A DNA stretch of 64,000 nucleotides from Aptenodytes patagonicus (Eukaryota; Chordata; Aves; Sphenisciformes; Spheniscidae): NCBI RefSeq assembly GCF_965638725.1, contig NC_134956.1, forward strand, positions 25,479,047 to 25,543,046, read 5' to 3'. Each line of letters begins with the position of its first letter. Positions within the stretch are counted from its first letter, which is position 1. The translations under genes and the position numbers were made by a program. The notes under the pieces were generated by a model. That model saw nothing but the letters and a program-made list of their open reading frames with translations. It ran no database searches and was not told the DNA's origin. Of the stretch, positions 26,068 to 41,000 are shown piece after piece.

Positions 26068-29000
26068 CTAAAAAGGGCAGGAAAGAAAAAGTGGTACATA
26101 TAATTCTATATGCATTTTAAGAACATACGTATTTTAAGAAAAAAAAGTATTTTAAGAATGTAAAGCCTGAAGAGGACTGTATTTCCCATTCCAGCTCTAA
26201 TGAGGAACTATAGTTTTGTGATTAAAGCAGGGAACTGGGTACTAGGACTCTTGCGTTCTAGAACAACCTTTACCAGTAATTTATTGTAAAATCTCAAAGA
26301 TAGTACGAGTGCTGTCTTAGAATAGGAAAAATGAAACCACTGAAGTATGTTTAAAAGCAACAAAACCTCCCATAAACACTCATTTCCTTCCCTGTGTGTC
26401 TTGAGGTGCTGGCATTTTTATTACTAATTTCATGACTATTTTATTATGTGGAAGCAGTAGCATTAGAATGGGAAATCTAAACAATTATTTGTTGATGAGG
26501 AAACTAAGAGATGGATAAATAGAACACATAAATCCGAGACGTTTCTGTACAGTAATCACATTTGACAGACTTCTAGGCATGACTCTTGAGACTCAGCCTC
26601 CTCGTTACCTGTACAAGGGAGCAAATTCTCCTTCCTGAAGGAACTGAAAAGCACCAGGTAGATTTTTAATGTCACCCAAGCCAGTCACATGCAATTGGGC
26701 TTAATCAACACTCTGAAAGCTGTTTGTTTCCTCTGTTATTAAGGCGTTCTGAATTGAAGGAGAGGAAAAAGCCCTACATAAGATTTTGGACCTGCGCACT
26801 GGCTAGTGTGGAATTCTACCCCCGTACCTCTGTGCTGAATTGTTATCCTCTGCTCGGAAGCTATAAAAGAGAGTCTGCTTGTGGTAGAGATGGAAAACTG
26901 TATCCGTACTTCCTTCCTCCTTTTCTGGGGCAATGGTGAAACCCAACAAAGGCAAACTTTCTGTGGCAACTTTGTCCTGAAAGCAAACAAGAAGGGAACC
27001 AAAATTTAGAGAGAAGGCTCGTAACGGTTTGAGGGCTCTTTCTGAAAAACAAATAATGATATGACCATTCTCTGACAGGGCTGCAAAAGCAGTACTGTGA
27101 ATCTTCTGCGGGACTGGTGTCTCTTACTTAAACAGGAGCAGTGCCTGTGTACTGCACATGTTTATCTAATCTTAGTCCTGAACTCAAACACCACCTCTGA
27201 AAGTCCAGTTCTTCATGATCATCCATGTGGCCATGAAGGTCAAATTAGCAATTACTTTAATGGCTATCTTTAACATAATGGTTCAGGAGGCAAACTAGAG
27301 GTTACTGAGAGTATGGGACAGTACAGCAGCAGTTCTGAAGGCCTGAGACCCATTCCCATTTATGTTCCTTTCAACCATTTTTATTTGCTGAGTGCAAGTA
27401 GTAGTCTTTTTGGTACCTTGTCATTTCCTTTCATAGCACTAGCCACTTTTTTAGAAATCTGCACGGTCTCAAACAGCATACTTGCTTTCCAAAATGCTGC
27501 TTTGAAATTTCTGAGCTGGTAATACAATTACTTGTTAATTTACTCCTAAGAAACATCCATGAATTTTGCTTGCCAGACACTGCTTTGTACAAGTTAAAGA
27601 AAACAATAATCCTTAATCAAATTGCAGTTTAGCTGTTACTGATAACTGCAGTTTTGGTCACTGTATTTAGGTAATGTTTTCTATATGTGTATGTTGCCTT
27701 TGCCTCTGCTTTTAGAAGCTAAATTGCAAATGGAATGCAAAGTGTAATTAGCCATCCATTGGTTTTTCCCTATTGTTGAACCAGAAATGATCACTTCTAA
27801 TGTTAGCAGAGGAAAGGTAAATTGGATACAGAATTTGATGCTAATGGTCTGAATTGCTGGCCAAATCATGAACTCTTTTGTGCCTCAATCTCCTCATCTG
27901 TTTAAAGGGGATAATGTTGCTTCATGCAGCCATCACAGTGGTGATAAAAGTTTAAATAATTGGTGTTTGCAAAGTGTTCTGAAGGCTTAAAGTACCAAAT
28001 ATTGCTATTATTATAGTTCTTGCATTCTGTGTCCTTTGTTCAGCAAAATGAATTTTTATGCTTCTGCTTATGAAATCTGTCAGTTATAATCAAACTTTAT
28101 ATCACACTTATTTCAAGTTTATTTGTATTGCAGCTATTCACAAAGGAGAAGAAATTAAAATAAGGAAAGGGACTGGGAAGAGACAAAATACATAAAAATG
28201 ACCTAGTTGATATCCAACCTCCTTGGCTGTAAGGAGGAGCTTACAGGCCAATACACAAGGCAGTATTCTCACCTCTGCAGACTGCCTCCTGTCTTTCCCT
28301 GTTGGTACTAGTAGGACAAATGTGTCCTATTTATACTTGCAAAACTACAAGATTCTCCTCCCCACCAGAAATGGATCATAGCACCATCTATCTACAAAAT
28401 ATCTGGCAGTTACCAAGTGCACCAGAGAATGCCTAAGGACCTTGAAGTCTTTAGGTGTAAATATGTAGACTAAGGTTCACAGTGGTTGACAGTATATAAT
28501 AGCATGAATAGCAAGAAGTCAAATAATGAAGGGCAGTTTGTGCAGAGGGCTGCCGAGGTCCAGCTACAGCTGTGGCTGGGCACCTCAGCTAAGGACAGCT
28601 CCCTGGGGACTCAGTCTGTTAGGACCAGGTCTCAGAAGGCAGGTAGTTGTGATAACTACCATTTATACCTTTCACATTTACTTGTGCTGCCTGTAGAGAG
28701 TAAAGAAGGGAACTCGGATAGGAAGCTATTTCAAGTCAGATTGCACAGTACCTCATTTGCTATGTAGGTGTAGAGGACTTTGCCTTTGATAACAAACCAG
28801 CGTTTCTTCCAGTGTCTTTTGCCTCTCTTACATCTGCTGAGGTAACCACTGATGGTAGCTCCCTCTCCTGAGGCTGCCACCTGGAGCAGAGTAGGAGAAA
28901 TCAGGATTTGTAACAGCAAAGGGTTTTCCCCTCCTGATTATGCATGTTCACATCACACCAGACAACCAGGTCTATGTCTGTGAAACCGTAAGTAGACCAT

Positions 29001-32000
29001 TAAAAGTATCGAGACAGAAAAAATATAAGCATGGTATTATGGTTCTTTTTAACTGTTTGAAGATTTCTGGTTAAACTTAGTTCTCAGTAACTCTGATGGA
29101 AAATACGCAGTTGAGTTATTATTGAGGTCAGGAAGTTTACAGTTGTGTTCTGAGAAGCCAAACTTGTCCCTTTTCCCAGGTCTGTTTTTTTGGTGCATTA
29201 AAAGTACATGCTTCCAAAAGGGAATTACAGTCTTGTGGCTGAACGCTTCTAAGATGTGGGTATATTTAGGATTTTGCAATGGTTTTATATGGTATGTTAA
29301 TCACTTGACTATGACTTGGTTTCATTTGTGAAATAATATTTCTGAGAAGTTACCCCTCTCACAGAAGTATTTTGAGATCTAAGTGCTTAATGTTCTTAAA
29401 GATACAGATTTTGAGTAGATGGAACTATACACACACACACACATTGCAGTGTATATCATTAGTTACAATAGTAAACTGCAATAGTATTGGATTTAGAAAT
29501 GAAGGGCAGAGATTCGAAACCAGCTTTTGTAGCACTGACACAAGAGAAGACTGAGCAGTAATACAGCAGTGTTTTGCAGCAGAACAGAAATGTTCCAGGA
29601 TCTTGGTAAAGCAAGTTAGAAAAAGTTATGGAGCAATGCTATTGTGAGACAGTTCATATTAATAAACACGTGCTGCCTCCTTGTGGATAGAAAGGCAATG
29701 CTTTTTTCCTAATGGGGCTGAAATTTTGCCTGCCGGTTCTTTCAGTATTCAATTCGTGTGTTTGTATTACATGCTTGTATCTTTGGCTCAGTTTCATGTC
29801 AGCACAAACAAACCTCAAGAAATTCCAGTGTCTCGACTGTACAATGAGTTCAGCAAGATGTTTGCATCCTGTTCTCTTTAATACAACAATGAATACCTGC
29901 TGATTTCAGTGAAATGGGAGTACCTTAGTGTGCTTGAGTTCAATGGGCAACTTAGCTACCTAGACTACATCAACATGATTGGCACCTTGTACCTAGAAAG
30001 AAAACTAATATAGCTGGAGAAATCCTGGCCCCATTGAAATTGGTGGGAATTTTATTTGTTTACGTTGGTGGGATCAAGATTTTAACCCTTTGATTTGAAA
30101 TAGTTTGGTTTGAGCTGGAGGGAAGGTGCCTGATTAAACATGTATGCTCCTGAATTGATTGCCAAGGACTAGAGTCTATTCCCTAAGTAAGCAGTATTTT
30201 ATTTCTCTTGAAATCAAAGTAAGATTTCAGAAGTAAGGGTCTTGTCAAAAAAGGTAACTGGTCAACAGTATATCATGCTCTGTTGATACCTGTCATTGTC
30301 TATGATCTGCCTTGTTTTACTATTTAGTACCTTGAAGTCGCCTTAGTTTTCTAAAGACTTCACAGGCTGATGAGCAAATTAAAGTACATTGCTCTAATTG
30401 GGTTTCTCAGTGGGCTCAAGAAGCTTCTGTGGCATCTTCAGAGCTCAGAGTATTTTGTATTTTAAACACTATTGTGAAAAACAAAAAAATAATTGCATGA
30501 TGAAAGTAGACAAGGGCATGGGCTGAGCCCACTGCACACAGAATAAATTATAAACATAGCTGCTGAAGTATGAGTGCACAGTTCTCTACAGTTCCTTGCC
30601 TTTCTCAGGCAGCTTGGTCCTACCTCCATAAGAGCTGAAGGGATCTTCTTCTGTTTCTTAAAAGATGAATAATGAATATTGTGGAAAACAGAGGAGAAGG
30701 CACTGCTTGAACACCTGGATGAAGTTGGAGGGAAGCTCATACTTAGTGGCCGCTCTGCAAGATTAAGAAAATTCAGAAAGGGAAGGGGTAAATGGATGAA
30801 TCGGTACATATTAGACTAGGGGTAAGAGATACACAGATGACTAAGGAAAATGCAATGCCTCCTCCATAGCCGGTTTTTACTTAGCTTTTCTTTCAAATCA
30901 CCCCTTTAAGTCTGATTAGATGGGTGGGTTTCATGGCACCCTAGGTTAATGGTAATAACCTACAGCTACTTGAAAGAATCCTGCAAGAAAGCTGACAAAG
31001 CACAAAACACAGCTTGTTTTCTTCTAATTTAAAATCAGCATTAAGCAAATGGCTTTTCTATCTATCCCCTCTATGTTCTGTAACACCTTTGCAGGATAGA
31101 TTCACTAATTGGACATTCTTTCTGTATGAACCATTCTCTTTTGAGTTCTGCATGGGAGAGAGTTATTCTGTCTCTGTCAATCTCCATTAACCCCCACTTG
31201 TCTGAGTTCATATCTTCATGATCTCACTTCTGGCAACACACATTATCTGGAAGCTCTTAGTAAAGTATAGCGTTGTTTTAGCACAAATCTGAGTTATCAC
31301 TTCTTGGACACACAGTGGCTTGCGGATGCTTCTTTGGTTGTTGTGACAGCATCTGTTCATGTGTTTGCTTGGCTAGTGTGAATTTCTTTAATCAGGATGG
31401 AAAAACTAAACTTCATCTGTCCCCTCCTTTTTATCCTTGACAATATAATGTGCCTACTTTTAGAGATTGTCCACATGAATAGTTGTGCAAGAACATTATT
31501 TCCTGTTCATTCTCTGTTCATATATATGTAACCACTGCCCCCCCTTTTATCTTTGATTTGGATGTGTATTTAAATCAGAAAAGGGACTTATAGAGTAGGA
31601 CAATAATACACAGTTCTAGTTAGGCAGTAGCTCTTCTGCTTTGAATTCATGCTTTCATCTGTAACTAGATAAACTCCCCATGTAGAAAAGCTCTTACTGA
31701 CTCTGCACTTTACTCCAGCATTTCTTGTTGTAAAAGCTACAACATGGATGAGGACAGTGAGGAACTGTAAAGCCACTGTTTTACTTTAATGGATAATTCA
31801 TTAGAAATGACAGGGAAGAGCTACCACCTATAATTACATCACAGAATAGAATATTTCAGTTGGAAGGGACCTACAATGATCATCTAGTCCAACTGCCTGA
31901 CCAATTCAGGGCTGCCCAAAAGTTAAAGCATGTTATTAAGGGCATTGTCCAAATGGCTCTTAAACACTGACAGGCTTGGGGCATCAACCACCTCTCTAGA

Positions 32001-35000
32001 AAGCCTGTTCCAGTGTTTGATCACCCTCTGGGTAAAGAAGTGTTTCCTAATGTCAAGTCTGAACCTCCTCTGAAGAAGCTTTGAACCATTCCCATGTGTC
32101 CTGTCCCTGGATCCCAGGGAGAAGAGATCAGCACCTCCCCTCCTCAGGAAGCTGCAGAGAGCAATGAGGTCACACCTCAGCCTCCTTTTCTCCAAACTAG
32201 ACAAACCCAGAGTCCTCAGCTGCTCCTCATAGGACATAATTTCTATCATTATTCTAGTTTATCAACAGGCCAGGGGAGCCCTCGGGGAACCTGGCTTACT
32301 AAAACAGTTTTAGCTGTCACACAGCGTGGCACTCCTGGGACCTCAATACACATGCCTTGTGCTTGAAATGAGAAGTCCTCTTTAACAAAACACAGCATGG
32401 TAGGCAGATCCTAAAGCCTCCCCATTATACAGGCAGGAAATGGGTTTGTCAGTTTTGCCAAGAATGAAGAAACCTTACCTCTTTTCTTAAGTTCCACATA
32501 GCAGCTATCGCAGACTTTGGCTGCTTGATCTTTGAGGTACTTCATAGGGTACTTGTTTCTTGAACAATTTCGACATATAATCTGTTCCAGCAAGGAGAGA
32601 TGTATGTGAATATAATTTAAATTTATATATATGCAATACAAAACAAATCCTCTGAGCTGGTTGGGAGAGGAAGATGGGTAGCGGACCAAATATGACTCCT
32701 AAAACTGTGGCAGTCAGAGTAAGTCTACTTGCTGAAATGTGATTGCTGTAGATTTACACTGTCGTAAGCCAAGCAGAATTGATCACTGGTTTTGGTTGCA
32801 CACCATTGCTGTGCCTGTCTCCCCAGGAACTTATACCTTCCCACTAGTGAATCACAGAAAGACCACTTTAACATTACTTCTGTTTTCATAGCTTTGTTAG
32901 TAACATTGTTTTCTTAAGCAAGCTCGCATGTTCCCGCTATCCCTGTGTAGGTACAGACTGATTTTCTCTGTGGAATTAGAAAGAAGATTAAGTAAATGCC
33001 TTTTCATACTAGCAAAAATTACTGATAGTTTGATTAAAAAAAAATCACTGAGGCTAAAAGACAGTCATGGTTTAAAACAGAACTGCAGGTTTATGTGTAT
33101 AAACAAATCTTTAGAGTCAGTGATAAAGGGACAAAACCAAGAAAGCTTATAGATTCCCTTGGCTTTAGGGCAAAAGGCAGCAGCTCTTCAATGGAGCACA
33201 GAGGAAACTTTCCCTTTGGTCACTGACCAAACCATGCTCTACTGCTGAGTTTCTTCACTTTTCTTGGAAGATAATTTTACCAGTTGTTATTAGGAAAAGG
33301 ACATGGACTATAGATGTGCTACTGCTCTGGTCCAGAACAGAGCCTATATTTTTAGTGTATTGCTTCATTGTTTCTAGAGCTAGCTGTATGTCAGATATAA
33401 TGGCTGGACTTGGCAACAATTATCCTGTAAGACGTCAACTACTAGTCTTTGGGAATTAATTTGACCCTCAAGGGAAGGTTACTGTTGTTCCTACTAGAGT
33501 CATTAGAAACCTAATTACCTAATTTAGCATGCACTAACAGGTTCTGTGAGAAGTTAAATTCCCGTCTTGGTGTTGCTACACATTTGCAGAAGTTACAGCA
33601 GTGGCAGCCAGTGTCCTAGAGGTGTGAATAAAGCCTCCCTGAGAAGCTTGTACAGTTCTTACCTTCCCACAGGCATGGCAATGATGTCGCCTCAAAGTGA
33701 GGGTAAAGTCACAGCCGCAGTTCATGCACATCATGACATGGGACACAGGTACCAAAGTAGGAGGCCTCTCACCCAAGGGTATTCCAATCCTTTCCCTTAG
33801 CTTAAAATCAAGCAAGAACAAATGAAGAAGCATCCACACTTCCAAAGTACACTCAGTCAGCCCTGCTCCATCATATACAATTCTCCTCTCATTTCAGTCT
33901 AACCTTCACCTGCTAAGATCCCCAAATTTTCTAATTCCTAATGCACATTGTAAGTGAGATACAGCTGCTTCAGCACTGAAAGACTGTGGCTCATCAGTAC
34001 ATGGTGCTGTTAAAGCCAGAATCACAACAGGTAAAAATCTATGTAGATCTATTATTGGTCAGGCACTGACACTCTTCCACATCAGACAAGGATCTGATTC
34101 ATTGCATATGCAAATTACAGGTAAGAACATGAGTTAAAGCCATCTTTTTATTAACAGCTTTTGAAATAATATCCATAAAAAGCTCTATAGCTTTCAATCG
34201 AAAAGGGCCTGAGCTCTTTATGTCGTTATACCTTGGGACAGTTCTATATCGGGGAAGAGAGAGTACAGAAAACAGTAAAACCAAAGATTAATTTACTCCC
34301 ACACAATCCACGTCTGATCAATGCTTTCCATGGCTGATCCAAATATATGTAAGCAGCTTTAGAAAATGTATTCACTGTTTGTTTAGCCTGCAGAAAAGGA
34401 GGCTGAGGGGAGACCTCATCGCTCTCTACAACTACCTGAAAGGAGGTTGTAGCGAGGTGGGGGTCGGTCTCTTCTCCCAAGTAACAAGTGATAGGACGAG
34501 AGGAAATGGCCTCAAGTTGTGCCAGGGGAGGTTTAGATTGGATGTGAGGAAAAATTTCTTTACTGAAAGAGTGGTGAAACATTGGAACAGGCTGCCCAGG
34601 GAAGTGGTGGAGTCCCCATCTCTGGAGGTATTTAAAAGACGTGTAGATGAGGCACTTAGGGACATGGTTTAGTGGGCATGGTGGTGTTGGGTTGACGGTT
34701 GGACTCGATGATCTTAGAGGTCTTTTCCAACCTCAATGATTCTATGATTCTATTTCTTGGAATACACTACATTGCAGTGTTGTACAGGTGCATTTGCTCC
34801 AAGCCCAGGGAGCCATGGTCAATGTGGAACTGAACGCAATCTAATAAGCTGTGCTAAGAAGCTGTGTTACTTCATGTTTGGCACCAAAGTATTATGGGTA
34901 CTCCACTGTCAGTTCACAGCAGCTTAGTGTTTGGCACAAGTAGCGTAAGCTTGTGCCTTTGAAGGACTGTTTGTTAGCAGGGTTTCCTATGAGGAAATTA

Positions 35001-38000
35001 GACTTCTGCAGACAAATAGGATTTAAACACTGAAAAATCAAATTCCTCCAAATTTCTCCTTGTGCACATTCAGGTTTACATCAGAAGCAGAGCTGCAAAA
35101 GAAATTCTTTTTTCATTTGTTGAAAAAGGATTTGGTTTAGGTTGCTATACTAACTAATTTCTAATTTTTTCTTGTTAAATATTTGAAAGAAGATTAGCTT
35201 CAGGCCACAAGGAAAATGCTGTTTTGTTTTTTGAATTCATTTTTTACTTTCTGAAGTCTTCAAAAATTAAATTACAGAATCACAGAATGGCTGAGGTTGG
35301 AAGGGACCTCTGGAGGTCATCTGGTCCAACCCGCCTGCTCAGGCAGGGACACCTGGAGCCAGCTGCCCAGGACCGAGGCCAGGCGGCTTTTGAATATCGC
35401 CAAGGATGGAGACGCCACAACCTCCCTGGGCAACCTGTGCCAGTGCTCAGTCACCTGCAGAGTGAAAAAGTGTTTCCTGATGTTTGAGAGAACCTCCTGT
35501 GTTTCAGTTTGTGCCCACTGCCTCTGGTCCAGTCACTGGGCACCACTGGGAAGAGCCTGGCTCCATCTTCTTTGTACCCTCCCTTCAGGTAGTTATACAC
35601 ATTGATGAGATCCCCCCCGAGCCTTCTCTTCTCCAGGCTGAACAGTCCCAGCTCTCAGCCTGCGAGCTGTCTCTCTTGTAGTGGGGAGCCCAGCACTGGA
35701 CACAGACTCCAGGTGTGGCCTCACCAGCACTCTTTTTTCCCCAATTAGTCTTATTTAGTAAAACTGGGGTTCTACATAACCTAAAATAGCTTTTTTATTT
35801 TTTGTCAGATGCATTCTTTGCCTTCTTAATTGGGAGTAGTACAACTGAAATGAATGAGATAACAATAATATACATCAATTGTGCTGGTACAATTAGAATA
35901 TTGCTGGTGGGGTTTGCACTGGCAGTGACTTTATTGTGTGTATGATATTAGTGTTAACTAATGGGTAGTTTTGTTTTCTTAAAATCTACGAAGTTTTTAG
36001 TTATTTTTAGTTCATCCAAAATAGTTACCCTTTAGGACAAAATAGTCTTCCTCCAGAAGAACTCTTATTTAAGCAAAGACCACAGAGTATAGAGCGTGAT
36101 TAACATTTCAGAGGTGTCCCATGAGCTGTGATGAGCCTCGTTATTTAAGCTTGGCATACTGGTTTAAATGAAAATAGTAAGAACGTCTTGCCACTAGGAA
36201 CTCTGCATTTTATAACCCTCCTTCTTCCCGCCCCCTCCCTTCCCCTTTCAAGCATTGAAAGAGTTGGTCTCCTTTTACCTCCACGCTGCTGTGGAAAGTG
36301 GAAGTGTTGTGAGCTTTGTAGTCATCTGGGATGTGTCTGCTGATGCAGCTGTACCAGTCATCCCTTTCCGAGCAAGAGCTGTGGAATGAAATACAGCAGA
36401 GCAGTCAATGCCATGCACAGCAGGGACTGAAACAAGCTGTTTCTGGATCAGAGGAGAAAAGCTTCACTTCATGAATGTTTGCTTTTCCCCACCACTGCAC
36501 TGAACTGGTAATTTTCTGACCAGGACCAAAATTGACTGTTGGACATATTCAGCGGGATGATTAGTGTAGATCCATGGTGACTGTGACTGAGAAGGAACTA
36601 AATGCCCAGAAAATTTTTCGAAAGTCTCTGATTACTTGACGATGTTACAGGACGATATGACATGTCTCTCTTTGTCATGTCTGTCCTAGCTTTTTTTAGG
36701 CACTCTAGGGCATGTAGCGTTGGCATGGGTTGCTCAGAGTAAGTGCGTTTATGGTCATCTCTACAATGGGGTGCTTAGATGATCTGCGTGTTGGGAAATG
36801 CAGAAGTCTGTCACCCATGGTGGAGATGTGAACGCTTTCATTTTACTCTAGCTCCATCACAGACAATTTCCAGTCTCCTGGCAAGAGGCCAGGACAGCAA
36901 TTTGGGAAGGAAGTTCTGCATTCCCTCTAGTTGCAGTTATGCGTGGAGGCCAGTAGTTCTCCAGACTGGCCCCTAGATGCCCCCTTTGCACAAGGCAAAA
37001 CAGTGAGCATTTTGCGCTTCTCTGCCAGTCCAGCTATCCCAGAAAAGCAGCAGGGCTCTTAGTGCCTATTACTTCCCAGATGCATTTGCTCTGTTACAGC
37101 CATAAGCTGTCCTGCCTGTGTTAGCTGGTTTTCCTGCTGTGACTTCAAACTGTGTGCTTCCTGTCCATCTGAAACTGCACAGCTCTAGCTGTTCCCAGCA
37201 TCAGTCACAGGAGGGAATGCAACCCAGTGTGGTCTCCCCTCCCCAAGTCATACCAGCTACTCACATTAAAGCTACTCACTAGACTTTGTTGTAAAAATTA
37301 GCAATGGCATCATTGCCAGCTGCTGTTCAGCTGTGATTTCCTCACAGCTGTCCTCGTGAAGGCCACCAAACAAGACATCTGAGAACAAGTTGCCTTTTGT
37401 GGTCTTAAAAAAAAAAACAAAAAACCCACAAAAAGAAAGGAAATGCCAGATTTTATCAATGATCTCTGATTAGCATCCCTCTGCACCATGAGCATAAGCC
37501 CTTGTCTGAAAAACACCAACCTCTGTAAAATTCAACAAGCCTGGAACAGAAATTGGAGCAGAAACTCTGAGCCAGTGTATCTACTGCATATAGGCTAACC
37601 TCCGGAAGCCAAGGGGCTATGTTACAGGAGATCATCTCTGGCAAGAGTCACACTACTAGTCAGTCCTTATTACTACCAAAAGTCACGTCAAATTACACCT
37701 TCTAAGAAATCTGAAGATGTCTGTATCTTCCAGACAAATCATGTTCACAGTCTGCAAAGCACTAAAAGAAGTCATGGCTTCAACCTTTCTCTAGCTAATT
37801 CTTTCTTGGAAATTCTCTTCACTTGAGAATTAAGCTATGATATAAAAACCCAAAGGAAATCATGGCCCATATAGTGATGTAAATTAAAGCCACTTTGGGA
37901 AAGACAGATAAGAGGGACAATCTGCTATGAAAAGCCTGATATCTAACTGGCCCCTTTAACCTCTTCTCCACTCCATTAAACATGTCTAGGCAGTAATCAC

Positions 38001-41000
38001 AGGTTATTAGTGTCTAAATGTGGGAATAACACCTGTCTGCTGATGAGTAAGATAAATTATGTCAATTGGCACTGGCCTATTCTTGATTAGCTATTTCACT
38101 GGTTGCATGAAGGCTCAGAGGAATTTTTGCTGAACCTCCGAGGCTCAGAGAAGCTCAGACCTTGATTCACCATTGACCACATTTGGTCCTTGTGTGATTT
38201 TTGGGCTGCACCTTTTGTGCTGAGCTATCAGTTATCCATGTTGGCTCACATATTCTTCCTTAAGCAAACAGAAAGAGAGGGTTAAATTGCCACTGCAGTC
38301 CCCTGGACAGCAGGGGACATCCATGGAACACAGAAACTGGACTGGGATGGGATGGGATTCTGTTGCAGTGCTACCACTGTTACTCTGAATTAGCCTTTTA
38401 GGGAGGTAACACTGCATTTTCCCAGTGCTCTGGTATTTTATATGGGCACCACATGGTCACCCCTGTTTCCAAGAACAACATTTCTGAAATGCAAATAAAG
38501 TTATAAGACCAGTATGAACCTTCTCCATAAAGGCTCTGTGCTCAGATCTGTTACCAGCTCACTGCAAGCCAGTAACATGGCTCTTCAGGTGAGCGAGCCA
38601 TTTTCAGCAGGAGATGTAAAGACTTTACAGTGCCATCTGCTCATATAGCCACGTTGACTTCTGAGCTTTGGTCATCCTCATTCTACTGACTTTAGTCCCT
38701 GGCACTCGTGCCATACTTCCTCAGTGCATTCACCTTGTCTCATACAAGTGTAAAGGCATTGAGGTATGGGTTGTGATTGTTAACAACTGGTCTCCAGTGC
38801 AGACTTGCAGCACCTCCGTGTGAGCAGTAAAAGATACAGTCTTTAGGGACACTTGAAGCCTTCTGGTACTTTTCTGTCTTTGGTGCTCCTTTTGGTGAGT
38901 GTAGCAGGCCAAGGATGTTGTGCAGTGGGGTTAGGAGAGGATGCTGTCCCACCGGTGTCTCATCAGCTCTGCCAGCCAGTACAGCAAGGGAGAGGAAAAA
39001 ATGTTCTTGGGTGACTTACGGCAGTTCGGTCCCAGAATGAGCAGCACAAGGAAGGGAAAGGGGCTCTATCCCAGTGCTCTGATAAGGGTCAGTGCTCTTC
39101 TCTGTTATCAGAAGGGCAACCTTAGTCTCAGGCCCTGGTTCTATCTACTACCAAAGAAACACAGCTCGCAGTGGCCTCACATGCTTTGTTTAGGCTATCT
39201 AAGCACAGACTTGATATGAGTACAAAAGGCAAAGAAACAACATAACAATGCAAGCAGAACATCCCAAGCTTCTCACTAGGATGACAACTTCAGCTGCCCT
39301 GAATAAAGGGGACATGCAGCAGTTATTTCCCCTCTACAATACAGAAGGACTGTACACATCCTGCTTTTGTAACTGGCAGCAGGTAATTCAGAAGTACTGT
39401 GTGTATATTTTGAGGGTTGTGATGAGTGTGCAGCTCTAAGAAAATCTCAGATATTTTCTCATTTGCTGGTTATAAAAGGAAATAGACAAAAAGGCTTTGA
39501 CAGGTGGCAAGTGCTCTGGGAAGGATGAGAGCTCCAAATTCTGATTCTGAATAAGAAAGTGCCCTCCCTGTCTTTCTATTGCACTGTGTAATTTAGGGAA
39601 GTCTGCTGTGTTTCCAGCCATGCTGTACTTGGAGACTGATGGTGGGAAAGTCAGTATTTAAAAGCATTGAAGACCTTGTTATTTGGAAGACTTAATTTTA
39701 ATACCACTGCTAGTGTGCTATGTCTTTTGTAGTAAACTACACCTGAAAATCAAGCCAGCCACCTTTCTGCTGTAGCTCTAGGTAAATTTGCAGAATCATT
39801 TTGGGCTAGAAGCATGAAAAAAACAGTACACTGCTGTCTTCTGATCAGAAACTGACCTACAATCTCTTTCTGGCATTAGCTTGTGATCCCAGGACAGAGA
39901 TCCTGACTCCCAGTTGCAATCAGCACTAGCACTACACAAACTCATTAGTGAAATTCCTTTTATTAGAAAGACCCATGAGGTTGCCAGTAAGGTTAATTTT
40001 GGCTTTGTTATTTAAGCACTATTAAATGCTTTTATAACTATTGTATGGTATTACCTAATTACTATTTTCTCCAGCAGTTTTGCAACCCTAGTGCTGTGAG
40101 GTAACAAGGGAACTTACAAAAGGGAGATATAACATACTCTTAGTGTCACAGAGAAAAAGTGTGAAAGATAATGGAAGGGACTCAGGCTTCTTAGTAACAG
40201 ACTTTCTTCTCTTTCTCTTTTAGATGTTATCAAGAGCCGACTTCTAATCTTTACTCAGTATATGAGTTGAATTAGTTACAGTTTATGAGCTTCACATTTA
40301 TAATGAGTATCTTCATTGTGTAATCAAGCACTCAGCCATTGTCTGTCACAATAGCACAGTTAAAAAAGAATGAGACACCAGTTAAGTCTTGGGTATTGGT
40401 CAGACTAATCCAGAGATACAGCTCTAGAATGTAACACCCTCTGCCATGGCTGTTTGGGGACAGTACCTTGCTGACAGGGTCAGGCAATATTCATCATATT
40501 CAATCTTCAGGACGTTTTGGGCTTTTTCTGTCACTGGGCGGCTGACCTAGAAACAAATGCCATGAATATGAATGTGGACATGAGTTAAACTGTCTATAAC
40601 CAGTACACCATACAAGTCTCAATGCATATGGATTTATGATGTCCCAGCCATCTGTTTCATATTTCAATGCAAAGAGATAGGCAGGTAGGATTTTCTGTCT
40701 TTTGTATTGCTGGTGTAATGAGGAATGCTCTCTATTTCAGTATGGTGGTGGTGCTAAAGGAAAAAAATCATTTAATCCAACTATAAAGGTAAGGATAAAG
40801 TATCAATCAGGGTTCAATTTTAATGTGACAAGCTTAGGAGATGTTTAGTCTGACAAGTGTCAGAGTATTTTGGTTAAAAGTTTTGGCTATTCTTGGAATG
40901 AATAGAAATAACTTTCTTCCTGACATGCAGAACTATACAGTGAAGCACTTCAGTTCAGTGAATGCCTGTCTGCAGCAAGGCTCTTTAAGAGCAAAAAAAA

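Larger units (their letters stand above)
28881..30623 (-). other. FGD5 intron
   Basis: Noncoding. It contains a short (CA)n at 29429-29443 and an ancient repeat-like piece at about 30010-30090. Confidence 0.85.
33801..36278 (-). other. FGD5 intron with two CR1 copies
   Basis: Noncoding. It contains oppositely oriented CR1 fragments at 34381-34754 (+) and 35273-35745 (-). Confidence 0.9.
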
